DNA of 64,000 nucleotides from Sabellastarte sp. h YS-2021 (taxonomy: Eukaryota; Annelida; Polychaeta; Sabellida; Sabellidae), in NCBI GenBank assembly GCA_964017235.1, contig OZ024928.1:150498881-150562880 (forward strand). The letters run 5' to 3'. Under the pieces are notes generated by a model. That model saw nothing but the letters and a program-made list of their open reading frames with translations, did no database searches and had not been told where the DNA came from. Positions 41,820 to 53,976 of this stretch are shown here, piece after piece. How positions within the stretch are numbered: position 1 is the stretch's first letter; the number at the start of each line of letters is the position of its first letter. The translations under genes were made by a program, and so were the position numbers.

Positions 41820-42959
41820 TCTGCGTATACCATGGTTTGGAGGGTGTTATTCCTATTCTAACATGACAGAATATTTTAACGTTATTAATAATTACAAATT
41901 ACTGATAAAATGATTTTATGAAGGCTGTTTCATGCATTATTCTCACAGAGGGTTATTATCAGAACAGCGAACGTGTATACAGGGGTTATACCGTGGATCT
42001 CGACCTATCAGATTTGCAGACACATCTGTGTAATGTTTCAATATAGTTGAAACACACAGTTCTGCCTTTTCAGGGACATCTCATGGACACATGCTTCCCA
42101 TCTAGTGTAGCAGAAGATGCCTTCTATCTTTCTCCAGCATTTTACAGTCTCAGGGCAGCTCAACCATTCATCTTCATGTTCATCAATAATAGCCAGGCCA
42201 CCCTAAAGTCGAATGCCAGAGTGCTAGTTATGTCCCTAGTGGCCAGGAACCTTAAGACCAGAGCCAGCTTCATCTCTGTATCCAGGGGGGCTCAGTACAA
42301 GGTTCTGCTCCTCTGCAGTGTATCTCACATCTCCATCTCTGTGTCCCCCCATCTCATAAGAATTTAGTTCAGGTTCCATGCCAGTATGGTTTCTGAAACC
42401 CTGGATACCATTTAAGGGCAGTAGGGCTGTGTAGAGCCCATGTGTCACTCTCTCTCATGAACCCAGGTGCTCTCCCATATCTCTGGACCTCTGCATCTCC
42501 AGGATGAGTGAACTACCTATAGCCCTGGACCTGAGCTTTTCCTGCAACGACGACAATCAGCCCTGACCTTCCTTTGCCCCTTCATAATGTGCCACACTGC
42601 TCACATTATGGCCATGAAGGTTGTCATCATATCGGCAGCCACAAAAAAAGTTACAGGCATGATTACTGAGCTTTTAATTCCTCTATGTGTTCTCTATGGA
42701 AAAAAATATCAACTGTCTGGATCCCAAACTCCCCTTTTATAGTGTCATCAAAAATGTGGAACTGACAGGCATCAGGCTGGGTACCTGTTGTATCATGTCT
42801 TATGGGTGACCTTTAGACGGGGAGGACAAGAACGGGTACATGTGGAGGATCCAGGGTAGCCTGTACCCCAGGACCTCCCTTGGGCACAACTGGGATACTA
42901 GACTCAGGGCCACTTCTGGATGCTTCTTGATAGGTAAGATTGAAATGATCTCTTTTGTA
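41820..42959. other. GC-richer segment without a recognised gene
   Basis: From about 42050 to 42940 G+C is well above the flanks. Open frames are short (106 codons at 42047-42367 plus). A frame at about 42700-42950 reads PKLPFYSVIKNVELTGIRLG, then a TGA, then GYMWRIQGSLYPRTSLGHNW. It ends beside an AG|GTAAGATTG donor-like sequence (42932). It may be a decayed transposon gene or pseudogene; no family was recognised. Confidence 0.3.
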
Positions 42960-43479
42960 ACAAATCTTCTCCAACTTACTCTGTTATCAATGCATGCAGT
43001 TTAAAACTTAGTATATGTGCATAAATATAAGGTCAAAATGAAATATACTCATGGACAATGTATATTCATTGGTTGTATTTCAGTAAAAGTTGTACCTTGT
43101 TATACACTGTTTGATTAAAGCCCTTATTTCAGGATGAATTAAGTTCAGATGTATGAATCAGATAGCTTCAGCCATTTCTCTTTTTAATTTAATAGTTTAA
43201 GTTCATAAAAGTCACATTTTATTCAGAAAAACAGGAAAATCTGCATGATGGATGTAGTGAAATTACACCAGCATGTGTGAAATTGTGCAAGGGTCATTGA
43301 ATCAAATAATTATCCTGACAAGCAGAATGATTTATATAAAAGTAAACATCATAAAATTATTATTCCAACACATAAGCCTAGATTCTGGCTCTCTGTTAAA
43401 GAATACTGTATTAAATTAAGATGAAAGAAAAACTTCAAATTGACAAGTACATTTACCGGTAATACCAATAATATTCAAG
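42960..43479. other. no recognised feature
   Basis: AT-rich sequence without repeats or coding signal. Confidence 0.4.
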
Positions 43480-43995
43480 ACAATGTGGGTATAGCTGGGT
43501 AAGGCCATCCGTAACGCCACAGAGCCTATTTTTTGTGGCCACGGCCTTCTAGTGGAAGAGACATTGGCAGCATTCTAAAGGTCAAATTAGGAAAACCTCA
43601 ACAGAGATTTCCTTTCATACGATAACTTAAAAAATATTTTACCTAGACCTTCCAAATTTGGTATGTGGGTATATATGGGTAAGTCTTCAGAACCTATTTT
43701 TGTGGCTCAGCTTTCCACTAGAAGACCAGTGCCGACCTTCTCAAGGTCAAGTGTGGATATATATGGGTAAGGGTTTGGAGCCTATTGTTTTTTGTGGCCT
43801 CAGCCTTTTATTAGAAGACCAAGGGTGGCCTTCTAAAGGTCAAATTTGGGGTATAGCTTCAATAATTTGAAAAGAATTGTATCTATAACTTCAGATTTAG
43901 TATGTGAATATCTATTGGTAAGACCTTCAGACCTGCTGTTCTGTGGCCTCAACCTTCCACCACTATAAGACCAATGGTGGCCTTCTATATGTCAA
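43480..43995 (+). repeat. degenerate tandem repeat, about four units
   Basis: Units of roughly 100-170 bp share GTGGGTATA(G/T)ATGGGTAAG, TTGTGGCCTCAGCCTT, AGAAGACCA and TGGCCTTCTAAAGGTCAAAT. The TTCTAAAGGTCAAAT end resembles the AGGTCA-bearing cores of C and E. Confidence 0.65.
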
Positions 43996-44812
43996 ATTTA
44001 AGTTATTTCTTCACATTTTGGCCTAGTACTGACATAGAGAAGGACAGATCATTCCTGTAGCTGATACATTTAACCATATATAGGTCCTCATAATACCTGC
44101 CATTTACAAAGATATCCTGGCTTCATCACCAGTCTTTTTCAGAATGGCCGAATTCTCAGTATGTTAGGTTACACCATGTCACATTCAGGGATACACTGCC
44201 TCAAAATGCAATCTCTAATTAATGTTGTCTGCAAACCAAATGTATTTCCATAAAAAACACTTCAACATGTTTTTCAGTATAGTTTATGTTTCACACGAGA
44301 ATTTGAATATTTTACAGAGCCAGGGTTCCAAAATAATATGCATAATTCACCCTTATGATATATATCCTTCTGATTTGATCTGGATGGAAATCAACAATCA
44401 GTGATTATTTGTACGAGTATGTTCAGCATTTCGTAAAATTTGTTTCGAAAATCTTGCTTTAAATAAATGCAATGAAATTATAAATATACTTTCTAATAGA
44501 AATTAAATTTTTCACAGAATTTATTTAGGTTTTCTATATTTTATAGTTTTTAAAAGATTTGGGCCTTAAAATCTTAGACAAACTCCACTCTTCCACTGTC
44601 ATAGAATTGATTTTTTTCATACAGTTATTAACCAGTTAATGTTGCATAATGTCTCATTTTCTCATTGCACTGAATACAGATGTGTATTGATGAAAGTACA
44701 TGTAACAGTTAAATATACATATGGTGTGTGACTTCCGAGGAAAATTTTCATTGGTTGTGGGTGGGGGGAGGGAAGAAGTAATCATTTGTGAAAAGTTCAG
44801 AAATGTAACTCT
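43996..44812. other. no recognised feature
   Basis: AT-rich, with a GTGGGTGGGGGGAGGG patch at about 44758-44773 just before element A3. Confidence 0.4.
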
Positions 44813-45139
44813 AATTAAGCGTCCCTGAAAGGGCGCTTATTTGTTTTCATCTCAGTTTCCTCGCTGCCGCATTATGGTCTGTCTTGAATATCTCCCTTAT
44901 TAGTAGAAGGTTTCAAACCATATTTGGCAGTTATATACCTTAGGCGTGGGAAAATTTTTCTGCATGCTTAAATTTGACCTTTGACCTTTATGAAGGTCAC
45001 ATGATCAAAAACAATTTTTTTAAAGTTTTTCCCCCCGTCATCACAGTTCAGGAAATACTACTTGCTACACAGCCTTATAATTTGACACACCTGTTTATAC
45101 TATCGAAAATGCGAGCTGAGTAGATTTTGGGAGCAATCC

Positions 45140-48100
45140 CTTGAAAAATGTCTCATTTATGAGTGATTTTCTGATACCTTCCAATCTGAAAGCCTTAAAT
45201 TTAGGTCAGCCCCCCTATTATCTTCTTAAGTATTGTATTTAGAGCCATAAAATGTACTGGGAGGTAATAGGAAACCATATGTGGAGAGTCTAAATAGCCG
45301 GTCAGTTTTACCCCACGCAACCCCCCTCCTTATGGGTCAAACTGGGATCATAAAATAGCTGATTTTGAGTTTTTGCCTTATATCTCCTTTTTTGTTGCTT
45401 TTATAGCTTCAGAATGTATTAAGAGGTATTGGGAAAGCATATGTGGAGAGTCTAAATAGCCAGTCAGTTTTACCCCCCGACCCCCCTTATGGGCCAAACT
45501 GGGGTCATAAATAGCTGCTTTGGAGTTTTTGCCTTATATCTCCTTTATCGTTGCTTTTATAGCTTCAGAATGTATTAAGAGGTATTGGGAAAGCATATGT
45601 GAAGAGTCTAAATAGCCGGTCAGTTTTACCCCCCGACCCCCCCCCCCCCTTTTGGGCCAAACTGGGGTCATAAATAGCTGCTTTGGAGTTTTTGCCTTAT
45701 ATCTCCTTTATCGTTGCTTTTATAGCTTCAGAATGTATTAAGAGGTATTGGGAAAGCATATGTGGAGAATCTAAATAGCCGGTCAGTTTTATCCCCCGAC
45801 CCCCCCCTTATGGGTCAAACTGGGGTCATAAAATAGTTGCTTTGGAGTTTTGCCTTATATCTCCTTTATCGTTGCTTTTATAGCTTCAGAATGTATTAAG
45901 AGGTATTGGGAAAGCATATGTGGAGAGTCTAAATAGCCAGTCAGTTTTACCCCCCGACCCCCCCCCCCTTTTGGGCCAAACTGGGGTCATAAATAGCTGC
46001 TTTGGAGTTTTTGCCTTATATCTCCTTTATCGTTGCTTTTATAGCTTCAGAATGTATTAAGAGGTATTGGGAAAGCATATGTGGAGAATCTAAATAGCCG
46101 GTCAGTTTTACCCCATGCAACCCCCCTCCTTATGGGTCAAACTGGGATCATAAAATAGCTGATTTTGAGTTTTTGCCTTATATCTCCTTTTTTGTTGCTT
46201 TTATAGCTTCAGAATGTATTAAGAGGTATTGGGAAAGCATATGTGGAGAGTCTAAATAGCCAGTCAGTTTTACCCCCCGACCCCCCTTATGGGCCAAACT
46301 GGGGTCATAAATAGCTGCTTTGGAGTTTTTGCCTTATATCTCCTTTATCGTTGCTTTTATAGCTTCAGAATGTATTAAGAGGTATTGGGAAAGCATATGT
46401 GAAGAGTCTAAATAGCCGGTCAGTTTTACCCCCCGACCCCCCCCCCCTTTTGGGCCAAACTGGGGTCATAAATAGCTGCTTTGGAGTTTTTGCCTTATAT
46501 CTCCTTTATCGTTGCTTTTATAGCTTCAGAATGTATTAAGAGGTATTGGGAAAGCATATGTGGAGAATCTAAATAGCCGGTCAGTTTTATCCCCCGACCC
46601 CCCCTTATGGGTCAAACTGGGGTCATAAATAGCTGCTTTGGAGTTTTTGCCTTATATCTCCTTTATCGTTGCTTTTATAGCTTCAGAATGTATTAAGAGG
46701 TATTGGGAAAGCATATGTGGAGAATCTAAATAGCCGGTCAGTTTTACCCCACGCAACCCCCCTCCTTATGGGTCAAACTGGGATCATAAAATAGCTGATT
46801 TTGAGTTTTTGCCTTATATCTCCTTTTTTGTTGCTTTTATAGCTTCAGAATGTATTAAGAGGTATTGGGAAAGCATATGTGGAGAGTCTAAATAGCCAGT
46901 CAGTTTTACCCCCCGACCCCCCTTATGGGCCAAACTGGGGTCATAAATAGCTGCTTTGGAGTTTTTGCCTTATATCTCCTTTATCGTTGCTTTTATAGCT
47001 TCAGAATGTATTAAGAGGTATTGGGAAAGCATATGTGAAGAGTCTAAATAGCCGGTCAGTTTTATCCCCCGACCCCCCCTTATGGGTCAAACTGGGGTCA
47101 TAAAATAGTTGCTTTGGAGTTTTGCCTTATATCTCCTTTATCGTTGCTTTTATAGCTTCAGAATGTATTAAGAGGTATTGGGAAAGCATATGTGGAGAGT
47201 CTAAATAGCCAGTCAGTTTTACCCCCCGACCCCCCCCCCCCCTTTTGGGCCAAACTGGGGTCATAAATAGCTGCTTTGGAGTTTTTGCCTTATATCTCCT
47301 TTATCGTTGCTTTTATAGCTTCAGAATGTATTAAGAGGTATTGGGAAAGCATATGTGGAGAATCTAAATAGCCGGTCAGTTTTACCCCATGCAACCCCCC
47401 TCCTTATGGGTCAAACTGGGATCATAAAATAGCTGATTTTGAGTTTTTGCCTTATATCTCCTTTTTTGTTGCTTTTATAGCTTCAGAATGTATTAAGAGG
47501 TATTGGGAAAGCATATGTGGAGAGTCTAAATAGCCAGTCAGTTTTACCCCCCGACCCCCCTTATGGGCCAAACTGGGGTCATAAATAGCTGCTTTGGAGT
47601 TTTTGCCTTATATCTCCTTTATCGTTGCTTTTATAGCTTCAGAATGTATTAAGAGGTATTGGGAAAGCATATGTGAAGAGTCTAAATAGCCGGTCAGTTT
47701 TACCCCCCGACCCCCCCCCCCCTTTTGGGCCAAACTGGGGTCATAAATAGCTGCTTTGGAGTTTTTGCCTTATATCTCCTTTATCGTTGCTTTTATAGCT
47801 TCAGAATGTATTAAGAGGTATTGGGAAAGCATATGTGGAGAATCTAAATAGCCGGTCAGTTTTATCCCCCGACCCCCCCTTATGGGTCAAACTGGGGTCA
47901 TAAATAGCTGCTTTGGAGTTTTTGCCTTATATCTCCTTTATCGTTGCTTTTATAGCTTCAGAATGTATTAAGAGGTATTGGGAAAGCATATGTGGAGAAT
48001 CTAAATAGCCGGTCAGTTTTACCCCACGCAACCCCCCTCCTTATGGGTCAAACTGGGATCATAAAATAGCTGATTTTGAGTTTTTGCCTTATATCTCCTT

Positions 48101-49028
48101 TTTTGTTGCTTTTATAGCTTCAGAATGTATTAAGAGGTATTGGGAAAGCATATGTGGAGAGTCTAAATAGCCAGTCAGTTTTACCCCCCGACCCCCCTTA
48201 TGGGCCAAACTGGGGTCATAAATAGCTGCTTTGGAGTTTTTGCCTTATATCTCCTTTATCGTTGCTTTTATAGCTTCAGAATGTATTAAGAGGTATTGGG
48301 AAAGCATATGTGAAGAGTCTAAATAGCCGGTCAGTTTTATCCCCCGACCCCCCCTTATGGGTCAAACTGGGGTCATAAAATAGTTGCTTTGGAGTTTTGC
48401 CTTATATCTCCTTTATCGTTGCTTTTATAGCTTCAGAATGTATTAAGAGGTATTGGGAAAGCATATGTGGAGAGTCTAAATAGCCAGTCAGTTTTACCCC
48501 CCGACCCCCCCCCCCCTTTTGGGCCAAACTGGGGTCATAAATAGCTGCTTTGGAGTTTTTGCCTTATATCTCCTTTATCGTTGCTTTTATAGCTTCAGAA
48601 TGTATTAAGAGGTATTGGGAAAGCATATGTGGAGAATCTAAATAGCCGGTCAGTTTTACCCCACGCAACCCCCCTCCTTATGGGTCAAACTGGGATCATA
48701 AAATAGCTGATTTTGAGTTTTTGCCTTATATCTCCTTTTTTGTTGCTTTTATAGCTTCAGAATGTATTAAGAGGTATTGGGAAAGCATATGTGGAGAATC
48801 TAAATAGCCGGTCAGTTTTATCCCCCGACCCCCCCTTATGGGTCAAACTGGGGTCATAAAATAGTTGCTTTGGAGTTTTGCCTTATATCTCCTTTATTGT
48901 TGCTTTTATACCTTCAGAATGTATTAAGAGGTATTGGGAAAGCATATGTGGAGAGTCTAAATAGCCGGTCAGGTTTACCCCCGACCCCCCCTATGAGCCA
49001 AACTGGGGTCATAAAATAGCTGATTTTA
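45140..49028 (+). repeat. ~160-bp satellite in 637-bp and 1275-bp higher-order repeats
   Basis: The mark GTCAGTTTTA starts each monomer (45301, 45463, 45619, 45782, 45940, 46101, 46263, 46419 and so on; spacing 156-163 bp). Monomers fall into types told apart by the C-run (CCCCACGCAACCCCCCTCC; CCCCCCGACCCCCC; long C-run with TTTTGGGCC; TATCCCCCGACC). The first type recurs at 45301, 46101, 46737, 47375, 48012 and 48649, so a four-monomer unit of 637 bp repeats. The order of the other types alternates, giving an eight-monomer unit near 1275 bp. Copies of the large unit are almost identical. Confidence 0.9.
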
Positions 49029-49041
49029 TTGCGCTACAATA

Positions 49042-49185
49042 GCTTACCATGTGGGACTGAATCCTGTTCTCGGGTTGCCACCAGGCATCACGGCCAACGT
49101 CTAAGAAAAACAGACATTTATAGTTGGCCGTAGCCTCAGGTTGTCGTCACATGATTCCCCCATTATGTTATCTCCTTTCTCGTTG
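49042..49185 (+). repeat. DIRS-3 left inverted terminal repeat
   Basis: It starts GCTTACCAT and ends CTCCTTTCTCGTTG. It pairs with 53834-53976 over about 143 bp with a modest number of mismatches, including CATTATGTTATCTCC and TAGTTGGCCG blocks. Confidence 0.85.
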
Positions 49186-49429
49186 GCCGCCTCCATATTG
49201 GATTTATTTGGGAAGTTTTCTTACCGTTTTCTACTTATATCTCAGTTATTAGTGTTTGTTGTATGTCCATTTTCGGCCATTTCTTTTATTAATCTGTATA
49301 GCACATAATACCTAATTTTCGCCACTGTCGACTAGATATTTCCTTATATTTTAAGCTGTTGTGAGTTCGCCTCGACTAGGCTTTGTGTGATCGGCTCACT
49401 TCCTCGCGTTCTTTTTATTGCGTTCAAAC

Positions 49430-51303
49430 ATGTGTTCTCATCAAACTAAGAAAGATAAACCTCGAGCATCGAAGTGTCATCATTTCTGTCATTCCTTCAA
49501 TGTACACAACTACTGCCCTACCTGCAGAGAGGCGGGTAAGGGAGATCATTCCTGTGTCACTTTATTGTCACCTTGTAATATCTGCGCTTCATTCACTGAA
49601 GAGCAGCAAACTAAAATTATCCACAGAAAAAGGTACACAAAGAAGGGCGACAAGAAATCTGAAAAACTGATAAAAATGATGACATAGATGCCGAGTTATT
49701 TGGGGATAATTCGATCTTGCTTTCGAGGCGTTACCTCTTCGAATGCCAGCTCATACTGTTCCCTCTACTCCAGGTACGATCTTACAGCTTAAAGTTCAAT
49801 CCAACCTCGAGAAGTCCTTGGGATCTCGTTTTGATATACAGATTGATCAAAAGATTGGGACTTTCCAAGCCAGCATGTTAGAAGCTTTTAATAATCTTCG
49901 TGAAGATTTTCAAAAATCTTTACAAAAGTCAAAACAAGTGGAGGTGGATCAGACCTCTTCTTCAGCTTCTAAACCAAAACAATCTCATTCAAAAGATCTG
50001 GATCCCTCGAAAACGAGTGCTGTCGAGTCGATGGATGTTGATTATGGCCCAGACCTACCTCCTCGCCTCGACTCTTATGATAGTCGCGTCGATGACGCCT
50101 CGGGTCACCCACTTAGTTCTGTCAAGGAACCCTTGAGGGTGGCCTCGACAATACCTAAAAAGTCTTCTCATTCTTGCAAGCATTATGATGTGGTGCCGAG
50201 CTCAGCCTTGGATCACTATTCTGACCCCTCGGATGACCTTCAACCTGTCTCGATCAGACCTAAGAAGCACTCTGATAAATCTAAACATAAGTCGAGGTCC
50301 AGATTCTTACCCTCATCTTCAGGAGAGGATCAGTTCCCTGAACATAGGCATAGGTCTCCTAAGCCCTCTGGGAAGTCTTTACCTGATCAAGAGCATCCTC
50401 AACATGACCCTGACCCTCCTTATTATAGGGAAGTAGCCTTGTCTGACATCCCTTCATAATATGCTGAGGAGGTGGATATGTTTTGACGCATCCTAAGATT
50501 GCCTGATCCTAGGGAGTCCCTTCTTAGGTCTTCTACTGCGGTCATGGGCCTTGACAATGAGAAAGGCAGGCGAGAACTTAGGCCAAGGGGTCCTTCCTCT
50601 ATGCTGCCTCTTAACTCTACCATTAAGGATGCTTATGATAAGTTTGATCAGGACCTCCAGGCAGCAAATTTACCTGAGGGTAAGTACATCAAAGCCCCTC
50701 CCTCCACTGCCAAGTGGGACAAGGTAGGTCAACCTTGTTATGAAGACAAAATTCAGGAACTAAATACAGACTTTGCGAAGATCTGTATTTCTCCTAAGCC
50801 CCCTGGGGCTCCTGTGGGCAAGGTTCCTCTTCCAATTCTTAAAGAATTGGAACATCAAGCGAGACAAAACATTTCCACACTCAATTTCGCTACTACCTTT
50901 GCCAAGACTTCTTCTTCCTGCAATTCCACTCTGGAAAAGTGTCAGCATAGTTTGAAGTTGACCTTCAAGAAAGTCAAATCACAAATTAAAAAAGGTGCCG
51001 ACCCTGAAAAGGCAGCGAAACGTGGTTATGAACAAGCTTGTGAATATCTGGATCTCTGGGACAAGACCATCTTAATCCAGCACAGGGCCTTGACCTGCCT
51101 CAGTAAATCCCTTGCCCATATTCTCCGGAGAGAACTATATTCAATGGGCAATACCGGCTTGCTTAGGCGCGAAGCCGAAATGACCCTATTACAACCTCAG
51201 CTAGGAGAAACCAGATGCCAGGAGCTCAGAAATGTGTCCTTTTGGCCTCCTTCATTATTCAAATCTCAGTTAGTCAAGGAAGTTGAGGACTTCCTTCTTA
51301 AAA
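49430..51303 (+). pseudogene. DIRS-3 gag, with stops and a frameshift
   Basis: It starts at ATG 49430 with a Cys/His cluster (KCHHFCHSFNVHNYCPTCRE, then HSCVTLLSPCNIC), as in DIRS gag proteins. A stop at 49685 and a frame change lead to the main frame from 49743, which is rich in S, K, D and P to 50456. Two in-frame stops (TAA 50457, TGA about 50484) precede the better-conserved second part, 50499-51303 (LNSTIKDAYDKFDQDLQ, then helical K/E/Q-rich sequence to EVEDFLLK). At 51304 a TA-flanked MITE interrupts it. Confidence 0.72.
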
Positions 51304-51305
51304 TA

Positions 51306-51761
51306 CCGTATTTATTGTAATAAACGCCCCGGGGCGATGCATTTTTCCAAAGGGGGGGGCGACTATTACAGATAAATAAAATCATATCTCGAGTCCAGTG
51401 GCAATGGGCGATAATGGACACTTGCTGCCTTGATCTCGCTTGCTGGCATGTATAATGGCGAGACAGCTTAAAATATTTAAACAAACCTTAAATCTGAAGA
51501 AATTGTGTAGTTTTATCTCCTATTATTGCAGATTTCAATGCGTCTGTGACCAAAACTGCCATGTTTTGTTTTTATTTTCTTTATTTCTCGTAAGCGATAT
51601 TCGCTTGGGAAGTACTAAAATGCACCATTTTTCGGAATCCCGGAATCGCAAAAGTGTTGGCTGTTGAGAGGGATGTAAAACCCCGAAATATGAATTTTGC
51701 AAAGGTAGAGAAGAGGGGGGGGCGATTAATAGGGAGGGGGCGTTTATTACAAAAAATACGG
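51306..51761. mobile_element. 456-bp MITE with TA target duplication
   Basis: The ends CCGTATTTATTGTAATAAAC and (inverted) CCGTATTTTTTGTAATAAAC are near-perfect inverted repeats that continue GCCCC. TA flanks both sides (51304-51305, 51762-51763), as for Tc1/mariner-type insertion. Removing it rejoins the DIRS-3 gag frame. A C/G-run and CCCCGGGGCG follow the left end. No coding sequence. Confidence 0.85.
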
Positions 51762-51763
51762 TA

Positions 51764-51990
51764 GGCACCTCAAAAGATTCTCAGGGTTTCCGACCATACC
51801 AGAATAAGCCCTTTCGTGGTCCCCATAAGAAAAGAGGCTCCTACAGGAAACGCCTATATGGGGGCAATTCCTCCCAAAGAAGTAACCGATCGTTTTCCTC
51901 AAACAGAGGAAAACCAAACTTCAGAGGCTCCAGGGGTCGTTTTCGACCCCACAACAGGGGAAGGGGGCGTGGAAAAACCTCTTCCCAATG
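51764..51990 (+). pseudogene. DIRS-3 gag C-terminal R/G-rich tail
   Basis: The gag frame resumes after the MITE and ends in an R/G/S/N-rich tail (KPNFRGSRGRFRPHNRGRGR, about 51910-51975) followed by a stop. The tail overlaps the start of the reverse-transcriptase frame, as is common in DIRS elements. Confidence 0.7.
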
Positions 51991-52835
51991 ACTCCTCCAT
52001 AGCCTCCATCAGTCCACCAGTAGGAGGTCGCCTCCATTCTTTCAGAAGACACTGGCAAGCAAACAATTGCTCATCCAACATGTTAAACATTATCACCAAT
52101 GGCTACGTACTGCCATTCCTCTCAAAGCCAAACTTGGTCAGATTTCCTCTGATAATATCAAAATACAAGGCCCTTCAAAAAGACCAAGCTCTGGCCATTT
52201 GTATCCAGTCTCTTCTGTCAAAGAACGCTATTGAAAGGGTGGAAAATGTAAAATCTCTCGGGTTTTACAGTCGCCTGTTTCTAGTCCCCAAGCCTCACCA
52301 AAGGTGGAGGCCAGTCATAGACTTAAGCAGGCTCAACACTTTTCTACGTGTAGAAAAGTTCAAAATGGAAACTCCAGAGTCCATCAGGACCTCCCTCATT
52401 CCAGGGGAATGGGTAGCGTCGATAGACCTATCGGACGCCTACCTTCACATCCCCATCCACCCAAACTCAAATAAGTATCTCAGATTTTGCCACAGGTCTC
52501 AGGTGTTTCAGTTCACCTCCCTTCCATTCGGACTGGCCACAGCTCCCCAGGTCTTTACAATGATCGTAAAGGAAGTCAAGCTCATGGCCCTTTCCAGAGG
52601 ACTCAGACTTCACCAATACCTGGACGACTGGCTGACCAGGTCCCAGTCTCAGGAGGAAGCCCTAGTGAACACACAGGCAGTGGTAGATCTAACTCAGTCC
52701 TTGGGGTGGATCATAAACCAGGAAAAATCAGAACTGAATCCTACTCAGGTGTTTTCATTCGTAGGCTACGAGTACCACCTAGATTCAGCCCTTGTAAAAC
52801 CCACTCAAGAGAGATGGCTCAAACTCAGGATTTGA
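51816..52835 (+). pseudogene. DIRS-3 reverse transcriptase (open frame of 339 codons)
   Basis: Reverse transcriptase copies the element RNA. Motifs: FLVPKP at residues 155-160, RPVIDLSRLN (165-174), SIDLSDAYLHIPIHP with a catalytic D (202-216), LPFGLATAPQVF (236-247), YLDDWL with the catalytic D pair (268-273) and SFVGYEYHL (314-322). The domain looks undamaged. The first 60 or so codons overlap gag in another frame and are probably not part of it. The frame closes at 52835, and RNase H follows in the next frame. Confidence 0.82.
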
Positions 52836-53700
52836 TCCTACGACTAAAGTCAAAACATGTTTTGACTGCAAGATGTTTGATGTCTCTAATTGGGTTGCTA
52901 GCCTCAATGGAGAAGATGGTCCCGGAGGGACGCCTTCACATGAGGCCCTTTCAATTTCATCTCAAGGAGCACTGGAGATATCCTCAGTCATTGGACAGCC
53001 TCCTTCCTTGGACAGAGTCCATTTCTGCACACCTAGACTGGTGGCAAAATCCTGTAAACGTGATGAAAGGCTCAAACCTTCATCCCAAAGACCACAGTAT
53101 CCAACTCTTTACAGACGCCTCAAACGAAGATCATGACATGGTGCCATCATTATCACATAACATTGAAAGCCAGACACATTCCAGGGTGTCTGAATGTGAT
53201 GGCCGACCTCCTATCCAGGTCCAACCAAGTGCAGTCCACGGAGTGGTCACTGCGTCCACAGGTGTTCAAACGGATCTGCCACAAGTGGTTCACTCCTCAT
53301 GTAGACCTGTTTGCCACTCATCTGAACCACAAACTCCCGCTATACGTGTCTCCTATCCCAGACCCAAAGGCCTGGGACATAGATGCTCTGAACATAAATT
53401 GGACGGGTCTCACTGCTTATGCTTACCCTCCAACGGCTCTCCTTCACAGGGTGATCCAAAACATCAGGCAATGCCACTGCCTGATCATAGTGATAGCCCC
53501 AGGCTGGCCAGGGATGCCCTGATTTTGGGACCTAGTGCAACTCTCAACAGAGACTCTACAACTACCAGTGTCAACAACCCTTCTCAAACAGTCCCACCTT
53601 CATGTGTTCCACAGCAATCTACAACATCTCAACCTCCACGCCTGGTGTCTAGGAGTGGACAGCTCCAAGAACAAGGGTTCTCGGTAGGTGGCAGAGAGAA
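52836..53700 (+). pseudogene. DIRS-3 RNase H with an internal deletion, and connection domain
   Basis: In the frame of 52487-53761: LIGLLASMEKMVPEGRLHMR and SLDSLLPWTESISAHLDWWQ, then LFTDASNE (about 53108-53131), the start of RNase H. Directly after, another frame gives HITLKARHIPGCLNVMADLL (about 53157-53215), its end. The 70-90 residues with the catalytic E and second D are missing. VIAPGWPGMP (about 53490-53520) and a SSTRTIYKSKWALFEKW-like start of the recombinase linker follow (about 53705-53770). The recombinase itself is absent. Confidence 0.75.
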
Positions 53701-53833
53701 TTGCTGCCCCACAATGATCATCAACAAGGACCATCTACAAGTCAAAGTGGGCCCTATTTGAAAAATGGTGCAGAGAAGAATCCCACCCTGCCTCCCCGCT
53801 GTATTACAGCTGAGGGGGTATGGGTTCAAATTT

Positions 53834-53976
53834 CAACGAGAAAGGAGATAACATAATGGGGGAATCGCATGACGACAACCTGAGGCTGCGGCCAACTATA
53901 AATGTCTATTTTCTTAGATGTTGGCCGTGATGCCTGGCGGCAACCCAAGAACAGCATTCAGTCCTATATGGTAAGC
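53834..53976 (-). repeat. DIRS-3 right inverted terminal repeat
   Basis: Reverse complement of 49042-49185, from CAACGAGAAAGGAGATAAC to ATATGGTAAGC. About 40 bp of AT-rich sequence (53977-54018) separate it from the resumed satellite. Confidence 0.85.
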
